From NCBI GenBank assembly GCA_913777025.1, contig CAJYQM010000322.1, positions 1-50,422 on the forward strand: a DNA stretch of 50,422 nucleotides, in the 5' to 3' direction. The DNA comes from an uncultured Massilia sp. GTDB lineage: Bacteria > Pseudomonadota > Gammaproteobacteria > Burkholderiales > Burkholderiaceae_D. Shown here in pieces: positions 1-8,044 of this stretch (position 1 is its first letter; each line of letters opens with the position of its first letter). A program made the position numbers and the translations under genes. Under the pieces are notes generated by a model that made no database searches, was not told the origin of the DNA, and was given only the letters and a program-made list of their open reading frames with translations.

Positions 1-1
1 C

Positions 2-289
2 CACCTGATCCGCATCGCCGGGCGCCTCGACACCATCCGCGACACCATCGCCACCGCGATCCAGGTGAACCTGTCGATGGTGTCGATCGACGAGAGCGAA
101 GTGAACAAGCGCCTGGCCGCCTGGGCGGCGATCTTCGCCGTGTTCACCGCCTTTGCCGGCGTATGGGGCATGAACTTCAAATACATGCCCGAGCTGGAGT
201 GGAAGTACGGTTATCCGATGGCGATCGGGATCATGGTGGCCGTGTGCTTCTACCTGTACCGGCTCTTCAAAAAGTCCGGCTGGCTGTAG
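2..289 (+). CDS. corA: CorA family magnesium/cobalt channel, C-terminal part
   Basis: This is the 3' end of a gene that begins left of the window; 95 codons plus stop are visible. The product is an inner-membrane pentameric Mg2+/Co2+ channel. The visible part starts in the long stalk helix and runs into the two C-terminal membrane helices. The family signature GMN is encoded at 167-175 in the context VWGMNFKYMPEL, at the end of TM1, with the short acidic periplasmic loop after it. TM2 (roughly PMAIGIMVAVCFYLY) and the basic tail KKSGWL follow, which is the usual CorA ending. The TAG stop lies inside a GTAGGGTGGAC string resembling the REP element at 38449. The family assignment is firm; ion preference is not shown by the sequence. 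Confidence 0.93.
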   Translation, partial: HLIRIAGRLDTIRDTIATAIQVNLSMVSIDESEVNKRLAAWAAIFAVFTAFAGVWGMNFKYMPELEWKYGYPMAIGIMVAVCFYLYRLFKKSGWL

Positions 290-297
290 GGTGGACA
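285..297. repeat. Possible degenerate REP-like half-element over the corA stop
   Basis: The string GTAGGGTGGAC at the end of corA matches the first 11 bases of both arms of the REP-like doublet at 38449-38560. As there, the TAG stop codon is part of the string. The palindromic core (GTGGACGGC and its complement) is not preserved: only GTGGAC-AGGC remains. It could be a decayed copy or chance. Confidence 0.3.
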
Positions 298-666
298 GGC
301 GAAGGCGCCAATCCCATGCAGGATCATGCATGCCGGCGGCCGACAGTCCTTTTGAAACAGGAATGTAAATTTTCAGTCCACGCACGGCTTGGCCTGGATG
401 CAACAAACACGCCCGCCAGCCGCCCCGCTGCGCCTCCATGACATCCCGCGGCATGCCCGCGAGTTAACGAACTGCAAATGGAACGCGCCGAATCATGTTC
501 GGCAACCCTACATTTGTGACAAAATGTTGTGTTGCAAAATTGTAGAAATGAGCATGTAAATATTGACCAATGGCCAACCGGGCGACCATTATTCAGTCCC
601 CCAGGCTTGTGCCGACTTCCATCGTCCCAAGCCCGTTTCGGTAAATTTGATTAGTTTGGGAATTGA
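290..666. other. Intergenic region, corA to receptor A
   Basis: These 377 bases hold no convincing gene. The left part is GC-rich with small palindromes; from about 500 it becomes AT-rich (TTGTGACAAAATGTTGTG), as expected of a promoter region. A weak sigma70-like pair, TTGCAA at 532-537 and TGTAAA at 555-560 (17-base spacing), might drive receptor A with a 5' UTR of about 100 bases. I see no clear operator and no terminator for corA. Confidence 0.4.
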
Positions 667-3420
667 ATGATTAAGGAAACAGTACTTTCGCGCTCCGTCC
701 GCGTGATGTTCGCCGGCGGTATGGCCGCCGGCTTGGGCCTGTTCGCCCACGCGGCCGTCGCGCAGGAAGATGCAAAACCGATCGCACGCGTCGAAGTGAC
801 CGGCTCGTCGATCAAGCGCGCCGACGTCGAAGGCTCGCTGCCGGTGCAGGTCCTCAGCGCCGCCGACATCAAGCGCACCGGCGCCACCAATACCGCCGAA
901 CTCCTGACCACGCTGAGCTCGAACTCGATGGCCGGCGCGACCAACCAGGCCGAAGGCGCGGGCCTGTCGACCTACGGCCTGTCCACCGCCAGCCTGCGCG
1001 GCCTGGGCGCGTCCAAGACCCTGGTGCTGGTCAACGGCCGCCGCCTCGGCAACTACGCCACCGACGGCACCGCCGTCGACGTCAACGCGATCCCGCTGGC
1101 CTCGATCGACCACGTCGAAGTCCTGAAGGACGGCGCATCGGGCGTGTACGGCTCCGACGCGATCGGCGGCGTCATCAACTTCATCACCCGCCAGAACTAC
1201 CAGGGCGTGGAAGTGAACGGCTACACCAGCGCCAGCCGCTACGGTGGCGGCCAGACCCACAAGGCCAGCATCCTCGCCGGCTGGGGCGACTTCGACGAGG
1301 ACCGCTACAACATCACGGTGTCGGCCGATTTCAGCCGCGACAACGCGATCTTCGGCAACCAGCGCGACTACGCGAACACGGCCTGGAACAACAACGGCCT
1401 GCGCGACGCCAGCGCCACCCCGAGCGGCGTGTACAGCACCTTCGACCCGGTCACCACCGCCAACGCGGGCGGCGTGATCCCGCGCCAGCTGGTCTCGACC
1501 GGCTCGTCCATCGGCAGCCCCCTGACCCAGGCCAACTGCGCCGCCAACGGCAGCGCATGGGACGCCAACCTCGGCGCCTGCCGCTTCGACAGCTCGCCGT
1601 ACCTGAACCTGGTGCCGGCCGCCAAGCGCGCCAACATCGGCGGCAACTTCCGCTTCAAGCTGAACGACAAGGCCGAGTTCTTCATGGAAGGCTTCGTGTC
1701 GCGCAACGAGACCACGCAGCAGGCGCAGTCGTCGCCGTACAGCGCGTCCTTCCTGTCGACCGATCCGGCCTTCGCCACCCAGAACATCTACCCGGCGATC
1801 CTCGTCTCGCCGAACAGCCCGTACTACCCGACCGCACTGGCGGCCGCCAACGGCGTGGCCGGCCAGCCGCTGACCGTCAGCTACCGCGCATTCGACGGCG
1901 GCAGCCGCATCGCCAAGGACACCGCGATCGCTTCGCACCTGGCGCTGGGCTTCCGTGGCACCGTCAAGGGCTTCGACTACGACGTCGCCTACACCCACAA
2001 CTCGAGCGACGTCACCGAGCGCGCGATCCAGGGTTACCAGAACCAGACCAGGCTGGTCAGCCTGCTGAGCAACAACAACGCCTTCAATCCGCTGACGCAG
2101 TTCCAGTCGCCGGAACTGGCACAGCAGATCTACGCGACCAACTACGTCGGTCCGGTGATGAACGCGGTGCTGCGCAACGACGCGCTGAACGCACGCATCT
2201 CGGGCGACCTGTACCAGCTGCCGGCCGGCATGGTGAAGTTCGCGGTGGGCGCCTCGATGGCCGACGAGAACCTGTCGATCAACCCGAGCCAGGCTTACCA
2301 GAGCGGCGACGTGTCGGGCTACGGCGGTGCCCAGCTGCCGCTGTCGGCCTCGCGCAATTCGTCGGCGGTGTTCGCGGAAACCATCATCCCGATCATCAAG
2401 AACCTGGAAGCCGACGTGGCCGTCCGTCACGACCGCTACCCGAACGCCAGCGCGACCAACCCGAAGGTCAGCCTGCGCTACCAGCCGTTCTCGCAACTGC
2501 TGCTGCGCGGGTCCTACGGCAAGGGCTTCCGCGAGCCGTCGCTGCCCGAGCTGATGAACCAGCAGACCATCGGCACCAGCGCCAACCTGACCGACCCGGT
2601 CACCGGCCAGTTCGGCCAGTTCAACCAGACCTACGGCGGCAACCCGAACCTGCAGCCGGAGAAGTCGGAACAGTCCTCGCTGGGCTTCGTGGTCGATCCG
2701 GTCAAGGGCCTGTCGGTCGCCGTCGACTGGTGGAAGATCAACGTCAACAACCTGGTCACCACGCTGACCCCGTCGCTGACGCTGGCCCAGGCCGCCGCCG
2801 GCAACCCGGCCTATGCCGGCCTGGTGACCCGCGATGCGCTGGGTAACATCACCAACATCATCGGCACCAACATCAATGCCGGCAGCGTGAAGACCGAAGG
2901 CGTCGACCTGGACGTGCGCTGGGCCGTGCTGAAGAGCCCGACCTACGGCAACTTCAACCTGCGCCTGAACGGTACCTACACCTCGAAGTATGACCTGACC
3001 CTGCCGGACGGCACGGTGCAGAAGAGCGTGGCCCGTACCATCGACAGCGAAGGCAACGTCCTGAGCGCGGTCACCACCGGCGTCATCTTCCGCTGGAGGG
3101 ACCAGCTGACCCTGGACTGGAAACGCCAGCACTATGGCCTGTCGCTGACCAACAACTTCCAGTCGGGCTACTGGGACAACGCCCGTGCCGACGCCGAAGA
3201 ACCGGTCGCCCAGCACGTCGGCGCGTTCTCGACCTGGGACCTGCAGGGCAGCTACGACGGCATCAGGAACCTGACCCTGACCGCCGGCGTCAAGAACCTG
3301 TTCAACCGCAAGCCGACCGAAGTCATCACCGGCGGTTCGTACTTCCAGACCGGCTATGACCCGACCTGGTACGACCCGCACGGCCAGACCGGCTACGTCA
3401 GCGCCAGCTACAAGTTCTGA
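667..3420 (+). CDS. TonB-dependent outer-membrane receptor A
   Basis: A 917-residue TonB-dependent receptor that would bring an unidentified substrate across the outer membrane using TonB/ExbBD energy. A signal peptide ends at about residue 32 (AAVA/QED). The TonB-box-like stretch RVEVTGSSIKR follows, then a plug domain (to about 170) with ASLRGLGASKTLVLVNGRR and the motif [23 protein letters not shown]. The rest is a 22-strand-type barrel with GSYGKGFREPSLPEL and a late GVKNLFNRKP segment. The last residues SYKF end in Phe, the usual outer-membrane beta signal. There is no STN or carboxypeptidase-like N-terminal domain. The ATG follows GGGAATTG, a modest ribosome-binding site. The gene stands alone, with a terminator directly downstream. 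The family is certain; the substrate cannot be read from the sequence. Confidence 0.93.
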   Translation: MIKETVLSRSVRVMFAGGMAAGLGLFAHAAVAQEDAKPIARVEVTGSSIKRADVEGSLPVQVLSAADIKRTGATNTAELLTTLSSNSMAGATNQAEGAGLSTYGLSTASLRGLGASKTLVLVNGRRLGNYATDGTAVDVNAIPLASIDHVEVLKDGASGVYGSDAIGGVINFITRQNYQGVEVNGYTSASRYGGGQTHKASILAGWGDFDEDRYNITVSADFSRDNAIFGNQRDYANTAWNNNGLRDASATPSGVYSTFDPVTTANAGGVIPRQLVSTGSSIGSPLTQANCAANGSAWDANLGACRFDSSPYLNLVPAAKRANIGGNFRFKLNDKAEFFMEGFVSRNETTQQAQSSPYSASFLSTDPAFATQNIYPAILVSPNSPYYPTALAAANGVAGQPLTVSYRAFDGGSRIAKDTAIASHLALGFRGTVKGFDYDVAYTHNSSDVTERAIQGYQNQTRLVSLLSNNNAFNPLTQFQSPELAQQIYATNYVGPVMNAVLRNDALNARISGDLYQLPAGMVKFAVGASMADENLSINPSQAYQSGDVSGYGGAQLPLSASRNSSAVFAETIIPIIKNLEADVAVRHDRYPNASATNPKVSLRYQPFSQLLLRGSYGKGFREPSLPELMNQQTIGTSANLTDPVTGQFGQFNQTYGGNPNLQPEKSEQSSLGFVVDPVKGLSVAVDWWKINVNNLVTTLTPSLTLAQAAAGNPAYAGLVTRDALGNITNIIGTNINAGSVKTEGVDLDVRWAVLKSPTYGNFNLRLNGTYTSKYDLTLPDGTVQKSVARTIDSEGNVLSAVTTGVIFRWRDQLTLDWKRQHYGLSLTNNFQSGYWDNARADAEEPVAQHVGAFSTWDLQGSYDGIRNLTLTAGVKNLFNRKPTEVITGGSYFQTGYDPTWYDPHGQTGYVSASYKF

Positions 3421-3437
3421 TGTAGTGTGTGAACTTC

Positions 3438-3470
3438 AAACCCCCGCCGCCGCAAGGCCGCGGGGGTTTT
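3438..3470 (+). terminator. Intrinsic terminator of receptor A
   Basis: A 10-bp stem pairs AAACCCCCGC (3438-3447) with GCGGGGGTTT (3460-3469). An inner GCC/GGC stem is capped by a GCAA tetraloop, and a T-run follows. It lies 17 bases after the stop of receptor A and before the convergent BrkB gene, which it might also weakly serve. Confidence 0.85.
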
Positions 3471-3481
3471 GTTCATCCACA

Positions 3482-4795
3482 CTATGCGCTGCGTACCTTG
3501 CTGTTCGCGTACACCCACGTGTACTCGGCGCCGAACAGGAAAATCTGCGCCGAATAGTAGAACCAGGCGATGAGGATCACGAACGACCCGGCTGCGCCGA
3601 AGCCCGAGGCCACGCTCGATTTGGCAAGGTACAAGCCGATCAATGATTTGCCCACGTTGAAGAGCAGGGCCGTGACCGCGGACCCCATCCACACGTCGTG
3701 CCAGGATATCTTCGCGGTCGGCATGATCTTGTAGATCATCGCAAACAGCACCGTGAAGAGGGCGAGCGACGCGATGAAATTTAATGCGCTTGCCAGCACG
3801 CTTTCGGCTGGGCCTCCCGTCAACCATTCGCCCCATGCCGCGAGCGCGGCACTGACGACGAGCGACAGCATCAGCATGAAAGCCAGTCCGAGCACCAGTC
3901 CAAAGGACAGTACGCGGCTGCGCAGCCAACCCCAGATGCCCGAGGGTTTGTCTTTCTCGGGCACTTCCCAGATGCGGTCCAGATCCGTCTGCAACTCGGC
4001 GAAGATCGCCGTTGCGCCGAGCAGCAAGAGAACGCCGCCAACGACGCTGGCGACGATGCCGGTGGACGGTTCGCGCGCAGCGGCGAGCAAGCCCTGCACG
4101 GCCTCCGCGCCGTCCTTGCCCATGATGCCTTGCAACTGCGCGATGATGGCGCCTTGCGCGGCGTCGTGTCCGAATACCATCCCGGCAATCGCGATGATCA
4201 TAACCAGCAGCGGGGCCAGGGAAAACAGCGTGTAGTACGACAGCGCCGCGCCCATGCTTGGCGCGTAATCGTCCACCCAGGCATTGGCCGCCGCCAGGAA
4301 GATTTGCCACTCCCTGCCGATCCAGCTGGTCGAGGTCTGCTCGAACTTCGGGCGCGCGGGCGTGGCCGTGGCGGGTGCGACGGGCTGCGCATCGGGTGCG
4401 CGGTGCTGCGAAGGCGCCGGCGTATCGTCCTTTTCTCGATGGAGCGGGGCGGGTGCGTCGACGCCCGGCGGGTGCATGGCCGCGGCAAAGGACGCCGCCA
4501 GGGATACGAGCCGGCTGCCCTTCCTCAGCATAGTGCCGATGTCGTGGCTGCGTGCCGGTGCATGGCCTGGCGCGCGTGCCACGCGACGTGCCGGCGCCGT
4601 GTTGGAGATACGCGTTTTCCTGCGCCTGGCATAGACGTAGCCCGCCGCCGCGATGCCCAGTACGGCGGCGCCGCGCGCATAGGGGGACGAAAGCACCTCC
4701 GAAGCCTTCGATTTCAATACCTTGATGTGGTCATTCGTTTTCGACGCTGCGGCAGCTGCGCGGGTGTCGGCTTCATGCGTTTCGTGGGCGGTCAT
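3482..4795 (-). CDS. YihY/BrkB-family inner membrane protein
   Basis: A 437-residue integral membrane protein of the YihY/BrkB (formerly ribonuclease BN-like) family, whose biochemical role is not settled. The conserved core begins near residue 190 with GAALSYYTLFSLAPLLVMIIAI, continues through GATAIFAELQTDLDRIWEVP, and ends with WFYYSAQIFLFGAEYTWVYA; about six membrane spans are visible. The N-terminal 170 residues are an extension: one short hydrophobic span (GAAVLGIAAAGYVYA), then a basic, Ala/Pro-rich linker. The frame is open to 4882, but the ATG at 4795 is preferred because GAGGA precedes it by about nine bases, while the longer version adds only a basic tail. It converges on receptor A and is probably transcribed alone. 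Confidence 0.85.
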   Translation of the reverse strand: MTAHETHEADTRAAAAASKTNDHIKVLKSKASEVLSSPYARGAAVLGIAAAGYVYARRRKTRISNTAPARRVARAPGHAPARSHDIGTMLRKGSRLVSLAASFAAAMHPPGVDAPAPLHREKDDTPAPSQHRAPDAQPVAPATATPARPKFEQTSTSWIGREWQIFLAAANAWVDDYAPSMGAALSYYTLFSLAPLLVMIIAIAGMVFGHDAAQGAIIAQLQGIMGKDGAEAVQGLLAAAREPSTGIVASVVGGVLLLLGATAIFAELQTDLDRIWEVPEKDKPSGIWGWLRSRVLSFGLVLGLAFMLMLSLVVSAALAAWGEWLTGGPAESVLASALNFIASLALFTVLFAMIYKIMPTAKISWHDVWMGSAVTALLFNVGKSLIGLYLAKSSVASGFGAAGSFVILIAWFYYSAQIFLFGAEYTWVYANSKVRSA

Positions 4796-4908
4796 GGTCT
4801 GTTGTCCTCGTGCGGTCTGCTTGCTGGCTTTACCGTAAGCCTTCCGCGAGGCAGCTTCAGTACGGTGACTCACATGTGGCAACGATCAATGCCAGAAACG
4901 CAAGCTCC

Positions 4909-5799
4909 CTAGCGTGCGCCGCGCGCCGCGCCGCCGGATGCCAGCATCACCAGCGCAATTGCCAGCCACTGCAGCGGCGTGAGGCGCTCGCCCAGCACCA
5001 GCCAGCCGGCCAGCGCGCTGACCGCGGGCGAAGCGCTGACCAGGATGCCGAACACGCGCCGCGGCAGGCGCCGCAGGGCCACCATCTCGAGCGAATAGGG
5101 CAGGGCGCTCGACAGCAGCGCGACCCCCAGCCCGGCCGCCAGCACGCTTGGGGCGAGCAGGGCGCCGCCCGCGTGCGCGAAGCCCACCGGCACCGTGAAC
5201 AGCGCCGCCGCCAGCATGCCCCAGCCCACCGCCTGGCCGCCCTGCAGCGTCGAGACGCGCTTGCCGAACACGATGTACATGGCCCAGCACAGGGCCGCGC
5301 CGCCCGCCAGCAGCATGCCGACCGGGTCGAGCGCGCCCGCGTGCGCCGTCTGCGCGCGCAGCGGCAGCAGCAGCCACAGGCCCAGCACGGCGCAGGCCAG
5401 CCAGGCGAAGTCCATAGCACGGCGCGAGCCGGCCAGCACCACCAGCAGCGGCCCGGTGACTTCGATGGCCACCGCGATGCCGATCGGGATGCGCGCGAAG
5501 GCGCCGTAGATCAGGAGGTTCATGCAGCCCAGCATCAAGCCGTAGATGAGCAGGTTCGGCACATCCTTGCGCGCCAGCGGCGTGCGCCAGGGCCGGAACC
5601 AGGCCAGCAGCAGGCAGGCGGCCAGGCCCACGCGCAGGGCGGTCACGCCCTGGCTGCCGACGACCGGAAAGAGATGCTTGGCGATGGCGGCGCCGAGGTA
5701 GGTCGAGAGCATGGCCCCGACCAGCGCCAGGAATGGGGTCAGCGCCGGCGTCGTGGCCGGCGCTGTGTCGGTGGTCTGTGGCTGCGCGTCAGGCGGCAT
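4909..5799 (-). CDS. rhtA: RhtA-like EamA/DMT amino acid exporter
   Basis: A 296-residue drug/metabolite transporter with two EamA repeats and about ten membrane helices. It resembles E. coli RhtA (threonine/homoserine exporter) closely across its length: AKHLFPVVGSQGVTALRVGLAACLLL, the GIAVAIEVTGPL segment, LGLWLLLPL, and SSALPYSLEMVALRRLPRRVFG. These strings are characteristic of the RhtA branch rather than of EamA proteins generally. Its ATG overlaps the end of the upstream oxidoreductase gene by 11 bases, so the two are very likely co-transcribed and translationally coupled. Export of threonine/homoserine-like amino acids is inferred from homology only. I see no terminator after it. Confidence 0.85.
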   Translation of the reverse strand: MPPDAQPQTTDTAPATTPALTPFLALVGAMLSTYLGAAIAKHLFPVVGSQGVTALRVGLAACLLLAWFRPWRTPLARKDVPNLLIYGLMLGCMNLLIYGAFARIPIGIAVAIEVTGPLLVVLAGSRRAMDFAWLACAVLGLWLLLPLRAQTAHAGALDPVGMLLAGGAALCWAMYIVFGKRVSTLQGGQAVGWGMLAAALFTVPVGFAHAGGALLAPSVLAAGLGVALLSSALPYSLEMVALRRLPRRVFGILVSASPAVSALAGWLVLGERLTPLQWLAIALVMLASGGAARGAR

Positions 5800-7429
5800 G
5801 CAGCGGCACGGCGCTCTCGCCCATGGACAGGGCCACCGCTTCCGCGATGCGGATGCCGTCCACCGCGGCCGACATGATGCCGCCCGCGTAACCGGCGCCT
5901 TCGCCGGCCGGGTACAGGCCGCGCGTGTTCAGGCTTTCCAGGCTGTCGTCGTGGCGCTTGATGCGGATCGGCGACGAGGTCCGGGTCTCGACCCCGGTCA
6001 GCACCGCGTCTTCCTTGTAGTAGCCCTTGATCTGTTTATCAAACGCGACAAACGCTTCGCGCAGCGCGACGGTGGCGTAGTCGGGCAGGGCGGGGCCGAG
6101 GTCCGTCAGGTGCACGGCCGGCTTGAACGAAGGGACCACCGAGCCGAATTCGGTCGAGGGCACGCCGCGCACGAAGTCGCCCATCAGCTGGCCCGGCGCA
6201 TCGTAGGTGCTGCCGCCGAGGACGAAAGCACGGGACTCCAGCTCGCGCTGGAAGGCGATGCCGGCCAGCGGGTGGCCCGGATAGTCGGCCGGCGTGATGC
6301 CGACCACGATCGCGCTGTTGGCGTTGCGCTCGGCGCGCGAGTACTGGCTCATGCCGTTGGTGACCACGCGGCCTTCTTCCGACGATGCCGCCACCACGGT
6401 GCCGCCCGGGCACATGCAGAAGCTGTACACCGAACGGCCGTTGGACGCGTGGTGCACGATCTTGTAGTCGGCCGCGCCGAGGATCTTGTTGCCGGCGTTC
6501 GGGCCGAAGCGGCAGGCGTCGATCAAGGATTGCGGGTGCTCGACGCGGAAGCCGATCGAGAACGGCTTCGCCTCTATATAGACGCCGCGGTCGTACAGCA
6601 TCTGGAAGGTGTCGCGCGCGCTGTGGCCGATCGCCATGGTCAGGTGACGGGTCGGGATGGTCTCGCCGGACGCCAGCTTCACGCCGACGACCTGGCGGTT
6701 GCCGCCTTCGCCTTCGATCAGCACGTCCTCGACACGCGTTTCGAAACGGATCTCGCCGCCCAGCGACAGGATCTCGGCGCGCATCTGCTCGACCATTTTC
6801 ACCAGCCTGAAGGTGCCGATGTGCGGCTTGCTGACGTACAGGATCTCTTCCGGCGCGCCGGACTTGACGAACTCGGTGAGCACCTTGCGGCCGTAGTGCT
6901 TCGGGTCCTTGATCTGGCTGTACAGCTTGCCGTCCGAAAAGGTGCCGGCGCCGCCTTCGCCGAACTGCACGTTCGACTCGGTGTTCAGCTTGCGCTTGCG
7001 CCAGAAGCCGAAGGTGTCGACGGTGCGCTCGCGCACGACCTTGCCGCGCTCGAGGATCAGCGGCTTCAGGCCCATCTGGGCCAGGATCAGGCCCACGAAC
7101 AGGCCGCACGGGCCCATGCCGACCACGACCGGACGCGGCATGCCGGGCGCGGGCGGCGCCGCCTTGACGAATTTGTAGCCGGTGTCGGGGGCGGGCATGA
7201 CCTGCTTGTCGGCCTGCATGCGCGCCAGTACCTGCGCCTCGTTCTTCACTTCCACGTCCAGCGAATAGATCAGCACGATCGCGCTGCGCTTGCGTGCATC
7301 GTAGCTTCGCTTGAAGACACTGAAGTCGACCAGGTCGTCGGCGCCGATGCCCAGGCGGGCCAGGACAGCTTCGCGCAACTCGGGTTCTGCGTGGTTAAGG
7401 GGAAGTTTTAGTTCGGCAATTCTCAACAT
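5789..7429 (-). CDS. NAD(P)/FAD-dependent oxidoreductase (COG2509-type)
   Basis: A 546-residue flavoprotein of the 'FAD-dependent dehydrogenase' group found in many proteobacteria, with no firmly assigned reaction. After an N-terminal domain of about 95 residues (starting MLRIAELKLPL) comes the dinucleotide-binding motif GMGPCGLFVGLILAQMGLKPLILERG. Further conserved segments are FGEGGAGTFSDGKLYSQIKDP, the FCMCPGGTVVAASSEEGRVVTNGMS cysteine region, and a C-terminal GLYPAGEGAGYAGGIMSAAVDG typical of the FAD-binding end. The frame is open to 7621, but the family normally starts at MLRIAEL, so 7429 is chosen; no strong ribosome-binding site precedes it. It is the first gene of a two-gene unit with the RhtA-like exporter, which may be fortuitous. 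Confidence 0.85.
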   Translation of the reverse strand: MLRIAELKLPLNHAEPELREAVLARLGIGADDLVDFSVFKRSYDARKRSAIVLIYSLDVEVKNEAQVLARMQADKQVMPAPDTGYKFVKAAPPAPGMPRPVVVGMGPCGLFVGLILAQMGLKPLILERGKVVRERTVDTFGFWRKRKLNTESNVQFGEGGAGTFSDGKLYSQIKDPKHYGRKVLTEFVKSGAPEEILYVSKPHIGTFRLVKMVEQMRAEILSLGGEIRFETRVEDVLIEGEGGNRQVVGVKLASGETIPTRHLTMAIGHSARDTFQMLYDRGVYIEAKPFSIGFRVEHPQSLIDACRFGPNAGNKILGAADYKIVHHASNGRSVYSFCMCPGGTVVAASSEEGRVVTNGMSQYSRAERNANSAIVVGITPADYPGHPLAGIAFQRELESRAFVLGGSTYDAPGQLMGDFVRGVPSTEFGSVVPSFKPAVHLTDLGPALPDYATVALREAFVAFDKQIKGYYKEDAVLTGVETRTSSPIRIKRHDDSLESLNTRGLYPAGEGAGYAGGIMSAAVDGIRIAEAVALSMGESAVPLHAA

Positions 7430-8044
7430 GGTAGAAGTTTCGCTTGGAAACGCTTGGACGTTCAACCTTCTATTGTAACCCGCCATGTACTTCGGCCGGG
7501 CAGCGCCTTCGAACTGCTTCACGCAAGCTCTTCGGTCAACAAACACATGAAATGTTGTATCAGCCCAACGTCTGGCAAATTCCTGGCAAACAAAAAATAT
7601 GCACTTTAACTGTGCATACAAAATACGTTTTTCGCGATTGTATATACATATGCTGCAGCGCTATGTATGCATATCGGGTCGTACTTACACGCATTTAATT
7701 GTATGTACCTGATTTGATAGCAATTTTTACACATGTGACTTTTGTGTTCCTATAGAGACACGTTTGTATTGCTGCGCCACACAAGAGTGCAGCGTATGCC
7801 GCACCTGCTTGGTGCGTAAATTCTTGGCAGTTTTTCAGCACTTTTCCGGCGTGTTATTGCGATTGACACCCCTGGAATCGGTATGTTCATATGTACAGAC
7901 ATATCCTTTATGCAACTAGGGATACACCTTGCTTCGCGGTGAGGAAAGAGAGAAACATTGTTGTTCTGACAGTCGGTAGTGATTCAAAAACGTAGTCGCG
8001 GAGCCGCTCCCAGGAGCGACTGAAATACCAAAATAGGAAATCAC
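7430..8044. promoter_or_regulatory. Upstream region of receptor B with palindromes
   Basis: This 615-base, unusually AT-rich region separates the divergent oxidoreductase and receptor B. It contains TATGCAC-N7-GTGCATA (7598-7618), the perfect palindrome TGTATATACA (7639-7648), and ATGCATAT (7667-7674), an octamer that recurs upstream of other receptors here. A promoter-like pair is TTGACA at 7863-7868 with TTCATA at 7886-7891 (17 bases apart). A small stem (AGTCGC 7994-7999 with GCGACT 8016-8021) lies just before the ribosome-binding site AGGAAA. No gene is visible. The elements are seen; operator function is inferred. Confidence 0.4.

Noticed and set aside
589-3381. 930-residue open frame antisense to receptor A
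   Set aside because: Composition is Arg/Val/Gly/Ala-rich with no domain, and it mirrors the receptor codons. Such frames are expected opposite GC-rich genes.
5711-7411. 566-residue open frame antisense to the FAD oxidoreductase
   Set aside because: There is no recognisable motif, while the minus-strand frame has the FAD-binding motif and conserved ends.
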